From Liolophura sinensis (lineage: Eukaryota > Mollusca > Polyplacophora > Chitonida > Chitonidae), in contig NC_088305.1 in assembly GCF_032854445.1 (NCBI RefSeq), forward strand, positions 21,244,955-21,308,954: a stretch of DNA of 64,000 nucleotides, read 5' to 3'. A model generated the notes under the pieces. That model searched no databases, had not been told where the DNA came from, and saw only the letters and a list, made by a program, of their open reading frames with translations. Positions 23,657 to 34,979 of this stretch are shown one piece after another; the stretch's first letter is position 1, and each line of letters starts with the position of its first letter. A program made the position numbers and the translations under genes.

Positions 23657-24157
23657 GTGTTAACTGGCCTATAGATTTCAATCGCGTATATACACATTTT
23701 GACATGTGATCGAATGTGATCGCAAAGAGTTTCTGGCTCGCGTGGTCACATGTACGAACAACTGGCTAAAGCTTACTGCACAATTCCGACCAGCCTTACT
23801 CAGCCAGTGGCCATCGTGGGGAAGAAAAACTGAAAATAATAGTCATTTGTCAGTGGGGAAATGCCCTGATAAACCTAACGAATTGTCCCTAAGCTATGAC
23901 CACTGACTTATTTATACTGTTTGCATAGATGAGCATCTGCCAATGGTATTAAGTCCCTGAATAAGATATCCGCTCCTTGCTACCATAACCATTTGCCTCG
24001 TCACTTTGCATCCGCTTCTATAGCCGTTTTTTGATTGGTTGGTAACGTAGATCGTCAATCGTCCCGTGTGACTGACATGACAACAAAGTGTTTCGTCCAC
24101 CGAGCAGAATAGATCTAATTCCACTGCATGATATTTTCCTCTCTGTCACAAACAGGA
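23657..24157. other. Intron sequence, nothing identified
   Basis: Short unique stretch between two SINE copies. No motif I can support. Confidence 0.5.
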
Positions 24158-24421
24158 CAGCCTCTGTGGCCGAGGGGTTTTGTACGCCAGCACGGCGCAA
24201 TGGCCTAGGAGCCTGTCACCAATGGGGTCCCTATGAGTTCAAGTCCCGCTCATGCTGGCTTCCTCTCCGGCCATAAGTGGGAAGGTCTGCCAGCAACCCG
24301 TGGATGGGGATACGTTTCCCCCGGCTCCCCTTGCTCCTCAAAACATAACGCTGGCCGCCATCGTATAAGTGAAATATTCTTGAGTAAGGCGTAAAGCACC
24401 AATCAAATAAATAAATAAATG
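24158..24421 (+). mobile_element. SINE family A, near full length with tRNA-like head
   Basis: Starts with GCCTCTGTGGCCGAGGGG (A-box-like), followed by GAGTTCAAGTCCCGCTCATG (B-box-like) near 24236, then the standard body, GTATAAGTGAAATATTCTTG and an AATAAATAAATAAAT tail. A weak ACAAACA match on both flanks could be a target duplication, but I would not rely on it. Confidence 0.9.
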
Positions 24422-24597
24422 AATGAACAAACAACACAGGTGTAGGCACCTCGCGCTCATGGTCTTATGGTAACGGTAACATTCTGCCGTCCTTATGATT
24501 GTTTCATCATTCATTTGAGCTATACAAGGCGATTCAAGTCGTACCTATTGAGACATGTACACATTCCCGTTAGTTAGATAAAGGTCCTTGGTTTAAT

Positions 24598-24680
24598 CAG
24601 GTCATTTCAATATCCTCCACCAATAAAACTGAACGCCATTGTCGGAGTGAAATATTCTTGAGAACCGCTTTAAACAACAA
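24598..24680 (+). mobile_element. SINE family A, degenerate 3' part
   Basis: CTCCACCAATAAAACTGAAC, GCCATTGTCGGAGTGAAATA and TTCTTGAGAACCGCTTTAAA align to the 3' region of family A with many changes. Confidence 0.6.
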
Positions 24681-26270
24681 GAAATTAGTGAATCAGATGA
24701 TATAGATGCGTCGTCCCCGTACATGATTGTACACGTCAGCTATGTACTGGACAGCCCAGCACTTCTTAGATCAGCTGTATTCTCAGCCCAGTACTTTGTA
24801 AGACAACTAGTCACAGAGTCTTGTCAGTCTTACTGGCACCCTGAGGATTTGGACAAGCCGTGTCCATCTACCGTCTGGCCACCGGCGTGCAAGACAGGGC
24901 AATTCCAGAATCATTCTCTATCTAACCTGCCAACAATCTACAGAAGGTTATAAAATCAAACCAAAAACTTGGCACCGTTTTTAATTGCTTCATCGGACGT
25001 CCCTAACACGGGTGGACAAGAGGGCCTGAATGACAGAAAGCTGGATTGATGGCGTGGGTCCAGTTTTCGTCGGAAGAGGATGGACGCTGTGATGCGGTAC
25101 CGCCTAGGATTCTCATATTTCAATAGCTCGTTTGAACACCGTCTTTCACCCTTACAAGGTTCCTAGCTGAATGGTATGTTGGGAAACACAAATCAAATTA
25201 GAGCTAATCGGTCTGCGTCAGACATCACTAGTGTTTACGAGATCTTTGTCCAGTTTGGGATATTTCTCTTAAACACGACAGATCGTGTCGAAATGTCAGT
25301 CGATGCTAAAAACAGGCAGATTTTTATTTATCCAAATAAGAAAACCACGTCAGTGGAAGAAACAGCGCTGTAAGCTGTTTCAAATTCTCGAAATTTTCAG
25401 GAACTTTTTTCTGACATTTTTTTATCTTCGAGGTATACCTTTTTTTTGAATAGTTGCTTAATTGATTTTGTCCCCATACATACGGAAAGATGCCTATTAA
25501 TTCAGAAACCAAAAATGAACAAAAAGTATGTGGAAAAAAGTATTTGAAGGAAAGAAGATAAATTGCAGGGCTAACAACTCCTTAAATCAACAAACCGTTA
25601 CTAAAGGGATCGATTTCTCAGCTTGCCTCTTGACTAAAGCACTCTGTAGACTTATCAACCAAGCAATCACTAAATTCTCACGCCCATCGATCAACCAGCC
25701 AATCAAAGCTGTTATCAATTAACCAGTAAGTCTCTTTGATCAAATCAGTTGATGTGTAATCCGTAAACCAGCCATTCGGTCAACCAACCAGTCACTGGAA
25801 CATTCTTTAGAAAGATTACGACAAAATGATCGCAATCGATTTTGGACAACTTTACTGCCCAGTCCGAGCAAACAAAACCTTCGTATCCGATTTGCGAACT
25901 AATTCTGATCTGTACGTAGATGGAGTTTACATTGATCACAGTTACATCTAACGTAATTAGTGGTTTGTAACTATTCCTTTCTGATCAACACTGCATTGCT
26001 ACCCCCTCCCCTCCCCTTCACCCACTCAGCCGTCTTTATTTCCGCACTCACCCGCATGTTGGCAAAATATTAGCATATTCATTATCCTGTTACCAGGCCT
26101 CAAGTCAGTTAGTAATGGGGCTGCAGGCATATACAGGTTCATTAACAATATAGTTCATTGTGTCGAAACACTCCGGTAAGGCTACACTTCTATCCAACTG
26201 TTTCTCCATCTTTCGTCTCTCTCTTTTCCTCCCATATCTTTAGTCGCCGCTCGCCACTTGGCGGATTGGC
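24681..26270. other. Intron sequence with degenerate AATCAACCAGT-type repeats
   Basis: At about 25600-25800, short imperfect blocks such as CAACCAGCCAATCA and TCAACCAACCAGTCA recur. Otherwise nothing identified. Confidence 0.5.
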
Positions 26271-26620
26271 AAACAGGGTTAATACGATCATTCTCCGTCA
26301 CAGGGGTTATCGATCACTCTTCAACGCAGAGGTATTGATCCTGTTAGTGCTTGCTTTTATCGAGGCCAAACTGTAGCCCCCGCTCGCGTTGTATCTTTCG
26401 CAGACCCCCAATAACACTACTCCGTAATTGAAAGGGACCATAATTGTCTTGGGGGAAACACGATTACGCAGATAATTGCTGTGACAATTACCTAGATAAT
26501 GTTGTTCCGGGATGACTTTGACAAAGCTCTTTTGATACACATTTCTTGTTACCTTTTAAGTGCCCCAATCCTATCACAAGTGGACCACTTAAGTGAAAGT
26601 GCAACCAAGAGAACGAAGAA
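26271..26620. promoter_or_regulatory. Candidate enhancer: homeodomain cluster and NK-2-like palindrome
   Basis: A repeat-free island with four TAATTG cores in 66 bases: 26425-26430, 26441-26446, and an inverted pair at 26473-26478 (TAATTG) and 26485-26490 (CAATTA). It ends with CACAAGTGG at 26575-26583 and the 10-bp palindrome CACTTAAGTG at 26586-26595. AAGTG is the core bound by NK-2 class proteins and TAATTG suits Antennapedia-class homeodomains. The binding preferences are family knowledge. That this is an enhancer is my inference. Confidence 0.35.
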
Positions 26621-28439
26621 AAAAAAATCAGTACCAAAACAATAGGATTGTTTTTAGCGTCTTTATTCCGTTTCACAACTTTTCTCTTTCAGAATCAGTA
26701 TTTACCGACTGTTTTAAATGACACTGTGTACTAATCGACGTCCTTTCACTGGTTCACGTTGGGGATGGGACTGGTGACGGAAAGAGATGTATGTGGGAAT
26801 GTCGTACATGATGTTATCCATAGGCTTCGTAGCAGTGAACCGCTACCTTACCACTGGCTTGTCTGTGTGGCGCCTCAGGAAAGCTTGAGAATGTTCAGGT
26901 GTTGGTTCATATGTTTACCGAGGTATCACAACACTAACTTTACACCCTCATCAGCTTTTGGCACCACGTCCACAGGCCACAACACAAACTCTACATACTC
27001 AACAGACGAAGGCTAGGCGAATGGTAGTGGAATGCTAGGAGCCCGCTAGGGGTGATCTAACAATAGGCACTATATTCGCAGATCACAACAGTGCATCTAT
27101 GAATTCTGTGTGAACAATAGTGGAGTACTAGAAGTATGCTAAAGCCGGAAGGGTGGTCTGACGTGTTTCATTTTCTTCTCGGCGACTACCCCACATTTAC
27201 TAGGAGAAAACATACAAGGAATGTTTCAAGTTACGCATTTTTAAAATTCTAAATGATATTGTGATAGTAATTCTATTAATGAAAAAGAGTTTAACGTTTT
27301 ATTGTCTTTTTTATCGTTTGTTAGCTTCAGATGTCAAAGGGATTCTCCGCTGATTATGGGCAACCGGAAGAATTGTAGCGTTTCTCTGATATCTAAGGGC
27401 ATTATATGCGATAAGTAGACATACCACAAGGTCGTAACACAACTTTAATGTCACGCTGAGGTGTGATAGCCATGCCGGAAGTCGATCGTTGAAACAGCAG
27501 AATCACCTGATAGCTGACATTTGCGCTGGTTCTTGGTCAACTTCCGCCTTCAGTCCACGCTATCAAAACAAGGACTTGCAAGAAAGCGGAATCGCAGTTG
27601 TAATGTTTGTGGCAAGAAATGTACGGGTTTTATTAGAAATAATCACCCGGAATTCTTTGTTTGTTTACAGAGGCACTATTCTCTCTGTGTGTCCTGGAAG
27701 AGAATAGCGTGTGTTTCAGGTGTAAAATGAAATGTTTGCAGCGCGAAGTCTTTTTGTGCCTCGGCCGATCGCAATTCACGGCAGATCTGTCTCTATAACA
27801 AAAAGACGGGAAACAAATCCTCATGGCTAATAACATAGTTCTGAGATAGCATTTATTACATTCGGTTTCCATGGTTACAATACAGCGGAGTGGCCGATTG
27901 TGGGAATAGAGGACTCTATTATTCCGGCTAATTGTAAGTTTATCTCTGACTGGGCAACATCGAGGGTGGTATATCTACAGCGTTAACACTCTGTTATCGG
28001 CTGACATTCACCCTCTGTCTTCTCGGTGATCGCCTGATCGAGACCTCCTCGAAAAACTGCCCTGCATGATGCTACAGCGTCTGCGATTGCCAACTTTTCT
28101 GCGATTCATTTCGTGATGAAAGAAAAAAGAAAGAAGAATAAGTTAGGCCTAGTTATCGCTTTGTCGACTATGGGCCTTTTGCCAAATTTCGCTGATACTC
28201 AAGACCCGTTTTGTGCAGAAAACACATTGATTTTCGTCAGCAAAGAATACGTTTCTGTCATTGGGATATTGTCTACGCACTCAGTATTTACAAGGTGCAT
28301 ACATTCATATAACCACCGAATTCCATGTTTTTCCACAGGAGCATGAAACCGTACATAAACTTAAGTCAGTCTTAGTTTTAACTTTGAAACATTTTTTTTG
28401 TTTTGTTTTTTTGTTGTTTTTTTTTTAGCGCTAAAATTC
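26621..28439. other. Intron sequence, nothing identified
   Basis: No exon I can defend. The short frames at 26759-27016, 27489-27730 and 28113-28346 have no domain signal. A T-rich tract lies at about 28390-28428. Confidence 0.5.
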
Positions 28440-28690
28440 TGACCTGTCAAAAATGTTGGGCAACTGTTGCGGGATCACGGTTATTGTAACATGTTCGTCT
28501 GAAAAAAAGTTTCATAAAAGGTAACTTAGACTAGACAAGTTATGGAGAAACTTGAGTAGTTGAACTTGACTATTTCCTAAAGGAAAACGGCGTCATACAA
28601 AAACAAAGTTTGCTTAACATTTTTTACAAGTCACATGATATAAGAGGTCTGTTTTTTCATGCTTACGTCTCAATCAACTTTTTCTACACC
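28440..28690. mobile_element. MITE-like element, diverged relative of 38056-38424
   Basis: GACCTGTCAAAAATGTTGGG at 28441-28460 pairs as an inverted repeat with the + strand CTTAACATTTTTTACAAGTC at about 28613-28632. The right side continues CACATGATAT as in the copy at 38056-38424, where the equivalent blocks are CTAACATTTTTGACCGGTCA and CACATGATAC. The outer left arm is not recognisable. No coding sequence. Confidence 0.6.
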
Positions 28691-28699
28691 TATACGTTC

Positions 28700-30118
28700 T
28701 GCTCTGACTAGAATTCTTGTGAACTTTACTATCACCTCAACGAATGATTTCATTTTTGTTACTAAGCATTATGATTCATGGAACGAGCAGAATCCATGAA
28801 TTTCACACATTCCCTACACGCCATTGACAAGTCGGTGTACGTTTGTGTTTTAACATCAGCAATATAACAGCCATATCATCGCTAGAATTCGGAGACAGTA
28901 AATGGAGTTTTCCATTTTATAATGAGAACATTCAAAATCAAATCAAAACGGACGGGCACTTAGAAACCAGCTAAAATAACACAAAAGTCAAAACTCATTT
29001 CATGTCTTAAAAGCATAGAGTCTAAAAAAAGTGGATTTAGATATATAGTCAAGAAATATGTGTATAGAAATGTGTAAATAATTATATTTTATTATATGGG
29101 CAAGTATATTTTAAATAACGAATGACAGCATCGCAATCGACGCTGGCAAACGATGACAAATATAACAATGACTGTCGACTGTGTAGAATCTTTGCCGAAC
29201 ATGAGTAAAGTCTAAATATAAAGTCAGCTAGGATATATGTTTGATGCCGTATTGGGCATCACATTCGCGAGCAGTGTCCTCCATCCAGGATAAGCCGTAA
29301 TAGGGAGGGTTATTCATGGTCTGACGAGCACAAGCATGGTGCCAGTACTTATTGCCTAGCCTGAAAACAACCCTACCCTTTAAACTATAGCCCACCACTG
29401 ATTATATCATATTAGATAAAATTGCTGCATCTCAATTGCTGTTATGGATAATTGACTGAAAATATTTTACCATTGTGTTTTTTTTTTCTTCTTTAATCGA
29501 CGGCAAATGTATGCTGTTCCTGTATGTTATTTTTATACTGGGTGGACCCGGAATCTTTTTCCGTCTCTGAGTTCAGTCCGGTTTATTTTTCAGTCAGAAT
29601 GGTAAGAGAGGAAGACACGATGTTTCTTGTCTCTGATTGGTTACGATCGACACCTCGTGCATCAATATATTACCGATCGATATAAAATATTGTAAATTTC
29701 CAGCAGGCCGAATAGAGGCTCTAGTAAATATTTGACCAGCTCTTTAAATATATTTTCACGCGATACTGCCAGGCTTTTCCAATTAAATCATTGGTCGTCA
29801 CAGAATTAATCGTGCAAGTCTAAACTTTACGATAGCCAATTTGATAGCAATATGATAAAGCATACGTTATTTATTCACGTGCACTAAATCTAACTCGTCA
29901 GTGTTATGTTTGCTCGCCGATAAAAACAGTGCAAATACCAGATCTAATAATGAAACAAAATCAACGGCAAAAAAAATGAAAGGTATAGTTTTCTGCTGGT
30001 GAGAAATAATCATACATGTGTCAGATTGGTTACGCATAATTTTATACCCAAATACACCTCGCTGCGAGCAAAGGCATCACTAGATGTATGCGTTAATTTG
30101 GACACTTCAAAGCAGGAT
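28700..30118. other. Intron sequence, nothing identified
   Basis: AT-rich. No exon, RNA gene or repeat that I can support. Confidence 0.5.
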
Positions 30119-30402
30119 GCATGAATTATTGATTTATTGATTTATTTATTTATTTGATTGGTGTTTTACGTCGTACTCAAGAATATTTCACTTATACGAC
30201 GGGGGCCAGCATTATGGTGGGTGGACACCGGGCACAGCCCGGGGGAAACCCATGACCATCCGCAGGTTGCTGACAGACCTTCCCACGTACGGCCGGAGAG
30301 GAAACCAGCATGAGCTGGACTTGAACTCACAGCGACCGCATTGGTGAGAGACTGCCTAGTCATCACGCTGCGCTAGCGCGCTAACCAACGCATGAATTAT
30401 TG
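30119..30402 (-). mobile_element. SINE family A flanked by a 13-bp target-site duplication
   Basis: The direct repeat GCATGAATTATTG at 30119-30131 and 30390-30402 brackets the element (30132-30389). On the minus strand it runs from a tRNA-like head, 5'-truncated by about 20 bases compared with 63004, through a B box (+ strand TGGACTTGAACTCACAGC) and the body to an AAATAAATAAAT tail. The perfect duplication marks a retroposed insertion and fixes its borders. Confidence 0.95.
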
Positions 30403-30437
30403 TTTGAATGTTATTTTTATCCGAGCCCTCTGATAAT

Positions 30438-30775
30438 AGTCAGGACCGGTAGATCCAGGATCAATCCTTGGTCGAGTCACACCTAAGACTTTAAAAGAGG
30501 AAGTTGTAACTTCCTCGCTTGGCGTTCAGCATGAAGGGGATAGTGCAACGACTCGTTGACCCGTATCAGTATAATTGCTTGAGCGGGGCGGCTTACTTGC
30601 CTTCGGTACGTCGTCTCAGTGAAGCAGCACTAGATAAAAGAGCGGTGGAAATCCGTCCTGCTACAAGAAGGCACATTACACGTACATGCACCCTAATGAT
30701 TCCTTCGTCGTCATACGACTGAAAAATTGTTGAGTGCGACGTTAAACCCCAAGCTTTCACTCACTCACTCTGATA
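30438..30775 (+). mobile_element. SINE family B, near complete
   Basis: Carries a B-box-like block near 30455 (GGATCAATCCTTGGTCGAG), CACCTAAGACTTTAAAAGAG, CTCGCTTGGCGTTCAGCA, CCCGTATCAGTATAATTGC, GTCCTGCTACAAGAAGG, and the 3' end CGTCATACGACTGAAAAATT, GTTGAGTGCGACGTTAAACC with a CACTCACTCACT end. Its best match in the window is 3170-3527. Confidence 0.82.
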
Positions 30776-30837
30776 ATAGCGTATAGGTTTAGTTTGGGAA
30801 AGTATGATGGAATTACGACGTACATTTTTACACATCA

Positions 30838-31083
30838 CGCCTCAGTGGCCGAGTAAGGCTAGCGTGCTAACGCAGCACAATTGTTCAGGATCCTGACACC
30901 ATTTTGGTCACTGTAAGTTCAAGACCAAATCATGGCTTCCTATCTGGTTGTACGTGGGAAAGCCTGCCATGGCCATGGGTTTCCTCCGGGCTCTGGCGCG
31001 TTTCCTCCCACCATAATTACGCCCACCACAATATAAGTGAAATGTTCTCGAGTACGGCGTAAAACAACAATTAAATAAATAGT
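30838..31083 (+). mobile_element. SINE family A, full length but diverged
   Basis: Head GCCTCAGTGGCCGAGTAAGG, B-box-like GTAAGTTCAAGACCA near 30913, body and TATAAGTGAAATGTTCTCGA, GTACGGCGTAAAACAACAAT tail. It lies within 70 bases of a family B copy and 450 bases of another family A copy, making a small SINE cluster. Confidence 0.88.
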
Positions 31084-31354
31084 CAAATAAAATAAATACA
31101 TTATACAGACAAAAATGTGATTTTGAAAGATATAAAATGAAGGTTGACTGAAGCAGGCACCGTCGCTGAAAAGGACAATAAAGTCTCAACGACTTGCAGT
31201 ACTTCTTTATCATGTAGATACGCACATTATAAGGCTGAGTGTTCTCGCAAGTAGTTAAATTTAGGATGTGATGTATAATATCAGTACGTAGAAAACGCGC
31301 AAGTTAAAACTTGTTTTCTGTAATGACAAAGCAGTGCCGTGCTGTCTACATGTA

Positions 31355-31650
31355 CGTCACAAGCGGGGCCACTTTGTGACAAACGTGAACGCTTTGAGAC
31401 AGACTCGATCGCTTTGTGACAATCGGGAACGCTTTGCAGTATAAGTGAACGCTTTGTGACAAGTCTGAACGCTTTGTGATAAGTGTTAACGCTTTGTGAT
31501 AAGCGGGAACGCTTTGTGACAGATGTGAACGTTTTGCAACAAACTGGAACGCTTTGTTACAGGCTGGACTACTTTGTAAAAGCTGGAGTGCTTCGTGACA
31601 GGCGGGACTGCTTTGTGTTAGTCGGGACCACTTTGTGATATGCATAACCG
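31355..31650. repeat. 20-bp minisatellite, about 15 diverged copies
   Basis: The unit GAACGCTTTGTGACAAGTCT repeats from about 31355 to 31650, with substitutions rising towards the right end (GGACTACTTTGTAAAAGCT). The minus-strand frame across it is a by-product. Confidence 0.9.
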
Positions 31651-31979
31651 CATTTCGGTAGGAGTCCATACTTATGTTTTTTGGGTTAACGTATGAAAAC
31701 TCCGTCGGTGGTGAGATAACGTGGCGCAGAAGAGAGGACGGCTTGACACACAGCTATTTGGGGTAAACTGTGTTTGCTCTGATACAGCCTTAATTAGAGT
31801 TTCACACCAGATATAGCCAAATTGGAACATTCAAAGGGAAGTAGGTGACGCGGTTATTGTCAACACAAGCGCATTATAGAACACAAATTGGATGATGGCA
31901 TGGGGGTGGAGGCATGGGCCAGACTTCAGCCATCACTCTGAATCATACTGTAATAATTTACCGTGTGGCTGCCGTCATT

Positions 31980-32163
31980 CCTTCCAAACCTGCGTATGGT
32001 CGTAGGTTTCCTCCCACCTTTAACGCTAGCCGCCGTCGTAGGGCCTATAAGCGAAATATTCTTGAGTACAGCGGAAAGCACCAATCAAATAGATAAATAA
32101 GTCAAATAGATAAATAAGTCAAATAGATAAATAAGTCACCAATCAAACAGATAAATAAGTCAC
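31980..32163 (+). mobile_element. SINE family A, head-less, with an expanded 17-bp tail repeat
   Basis: Body from CAAACCTGCGTATGGTCGTA to GAAATATTCTTGAGTACAGC and AAAGCACCAATCAAATAGAT. The tail has then amplified as four copies of AAATAGATAAATAAGTC or near variants, the last preceded by a second CACCAATCAAA. Confidence 0.85.
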
Positions 32164-32580
32164 AAACATGTGGAGACTACATTTAGGACTCACGGAGTTT
32201 TAATAATGGAGTTAATCAGAATTTCGTATTAGGAGTTAACATGCATTTTTTTTAGTATTTTCAAGAACTCAGTGGATCAAAGATATTATAACGGAACATC
32301 ATATTGTAATATTCGAGGGCTGTAAAACACACATGCCAAGTAATTGCTTAAACATTTTGGGGAGGAAATCGACCCTTTAAATGTTTTAATGTTCCTTTTA
32401 TGATATGCTTCCGAAATGCAACTTCCCAAAAATACAAATGCGTGTAGATATGAGGGCAATGATAAGGTCACTTACTCTATCATTTTATTAGCTAAAATTC
32501 TGTTGCTCATGGCAGTACGCTTGTAAGAGCTACACGAGGGCTTGTCAGATAACAAGCTTCGTAACTTGATCTGTTTTCCC
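32164..32580. other. Intron sequence, nothing identified
   Basis: AT-rich stretch between a SINE tail and the paired CTCF-like sites. No exon seen. Confidence 0.5.
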
Positions 32581-32586
32581 ATTAAA

Positions 32587-32640
32587 CCACGAGGTGGCGC
32601 TGTGGTCTTCCACAGTTGGAACACAGGCGCCACCTAGTGT
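32587..32640. promoter_or_regulatory. Convergent pair of CTCF-like motifs forming an imperfect hairpin
   Basis: CCACGAGGTGGCGCT at 32587-32601 (+ strand) and ACACTAGGTGGCGCC read on the minus strand at 32626-32640 each match 14 of 15 positions of the CTCF core as I recall it (CCASYAGRKGGCRSY). They point towards each other, so the 9-base arms AGGTGGCGC/GCGCCACCT also form an inverted repeat with a ~26-base loop. CTCF is conserved in most bilaterians. An architectural role here is inferred. Confidence 0.45.
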
Positions 32641-34850
32641 TACAAACCGACTGAGGCAAACAAGCAAAGTAAAAGGCTTATCATTTGCTAAGCTTACACA
32701 CCATAGCAACAACTTGGATTAATCGTAGATGCATGCCTAGGTAGGCGTTTATCTTTTTCCTTTGTAACAACAAGCATCTGGATTCGTGACTAAATATGCT
32801 CAAAGTGAAGGGAAGCAATTCCGTGAATTAATTTTCCTTCTATTTTATAAAAGAAACTGATCTTTGGAACGACTAAATCAATTCAAAAAATCTGACTTTT
32901 CTCTGAATTACACCTATGAAAACAATCATTTCCTGAAACATTCCACTACACCCGCACCTTTGTTGGGATGAACTCCGTAGGCAATTAGATGATTACAAAT
33001 TCCACTATTTTTTCTTTATTTTTTTTTCGACGCGTGTCAGTTTATGGCTGCCAGTCAGTCTGTGGGGACAAAAGTGGAAAATAACGAATAAGTTTTTGAG
33101 AGCAGTTAATTTCCCTGGCTTTTGTCGGTCGCGCTCGGGTTTACAGCTGACTTCTGATTGGTTTAGGGGCCTACTGACGGTGTCGGAATTGCGAGAGGTT
33201 GTGTAGAGCAGAGATATGGAGAATGGTTTAGCCCAATCTCGTCCCACTCAACCGGAGAGAAAATTAGGTTTCTAGGGTTGAGTTGTGATGGTAAATATGC
33301 GTCAGTGTTCAGATTCAGGCTGGAGAAATGTTCTGTGTATAATACCATCGTAAGGGAGTCAGTTTTAGATTGCAAGCTGGATTTATGGTTCGTTTGGTTT
33401 GGGTATATATTGTGTGCTGAAGTAAGGAAATCATAGGGGGATTAAAACTAGGGTAAAGGTGGTACTAGCAACCCATAGCAAGGCAACCTCCAACTTTTAT
33501 AGTCGAAGAATTATGGTCCAGAAAGGCTATAAGGCACCACAGTTCGAGTTTATAAAAGATGCAAGTGTTTTATTTATGATGGAATGAATGAATGCTTATG
33601 GATTAACGCCACATCGGCAGCGTTGCATTTAGGTCGAAAGGTGGTACTTAGGTCAACAAGGGTAGTTTCACAAGGACATTATTATGTGGAAACTGACGGC
33701 AGATTATCAAAACACGAATGCTGTAATGGGTACAGTGTGGTCATATTATACCTGATTGTAGCGCACTAGGCTTCATTGTAGTTTACACGGAGCTTTAGTA
33801 CGCTACTCCCCTGTCTTGATGAACACCCTCAAAAAGTCACACAGTGTCTTCATTGCCTCTTTTAGTCGTTTAGGCCATGCGGACTTGACAAGCCAGAGAG
33901 TATCTCCAGAAGTTACGACTTTCGGTACAGGCTATTTACCGATGTCTTCAAGCGAATGTCCGTCACAATGGTGTTAGCAGATCAGGGCGTTATGGCACTA
34001 TAATTCAGCCAGTGTCGTCTGCTGTTTGAAAGTAGATGGTTTTTGGACACAAATTTGGTGGGGAATTGACTGAATCTGAGGTTTTGTTTTTCGAAATCGC
34101 TGACTTGTGAATTGATTTATTTATCCCGTAAATTATCCCTAAGTTTTAGAGCTTTGCTTAAACGATAAATTGATGTAAGGATTTTAATTACTATCAGTGA
34201 ATTTCATTTCCAAGTGATACCTTTGGATTTGTTGTCGAATGATTAAATCCTTATTTTGAAAGAAACCTTACTCTTTTAAAAACAATTTGTATACAAAACA
34301 ATTAAAAACACTCCTGTAAACATCTTAGTAGGCAGATTACATATTGAAGCATTACATTTTGAAAAAATGAATGACTATGGCTTAAAGGGCACGTCGGCGA
34401 TATTTCAGCCATATCGTGGCGAGAACATGTTTAAACCAGAAGGCAGTGAGTGATTTTCGATAAGAAAACATCCAAAAACAAAGAAAATAGGCGAATATGT
34501 TTAATAAAGTTAGAATTAAACTCCTGATGATTCAGCTACTAAGACACGTTCCTGTTGAGCTAGCCCTGGAAACCCCAGTGCACTGCACTGTAATTTGAAT
34601 ATTGTTTTGCTAGCAAACTGAAATTTTTTGTTATCAACTGTCAGAATATCTATATATCAGCAAAAACTTTATTTGTTCATTTGCTACCATGTACGCCATA
34701 TTAGGGTATATATAATGGACGTCCGTTGTAGAAATAAAGGTTTAAACCAATGTACAAATATACACGATGAGTGGTTCTAGTATCTTTAAAAGACTTCCCA
34801 TACTAAATGAATTAACTCACCAGATGTTGATTATGCTTCTTGTGTGGGGG
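32641..34850. other. Intron sequence, nothing firm
   Basis: No exon seen. Around 33584-33650 and 34375-34440 there are blocks faintly like SINE 3' ends (GGATTAACGCCACATCGGC; GGCGATATTTCAGCCATATC) but too degraded to call. Confidence 0.45.
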
Positions 34851-34873
34851 CGAGGCGGTTGGAAGTTGGCGGA

Positions 34874-34903
34874 GGGGGGTGTGTGGGGGGGGGGGTATGA
34901 GGG
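34874..34903 (+). other. G-quadruplex-prone G-rich tract
   Basis: A run of six G, then GTGT, then eleven G (34885-34895), TATGA and GGG. With the long run split, this fits four G3+ tracts with short loops. It may also vary in length between individuals. Confidence 0.55.
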
Positions 34904-34979
34904 AGCAAATCGGGATTTGACGTCTGATACAACGCATTAAAGCAGGACGTCAGCAGTTGGCGCGCGACTCGACTGAACT

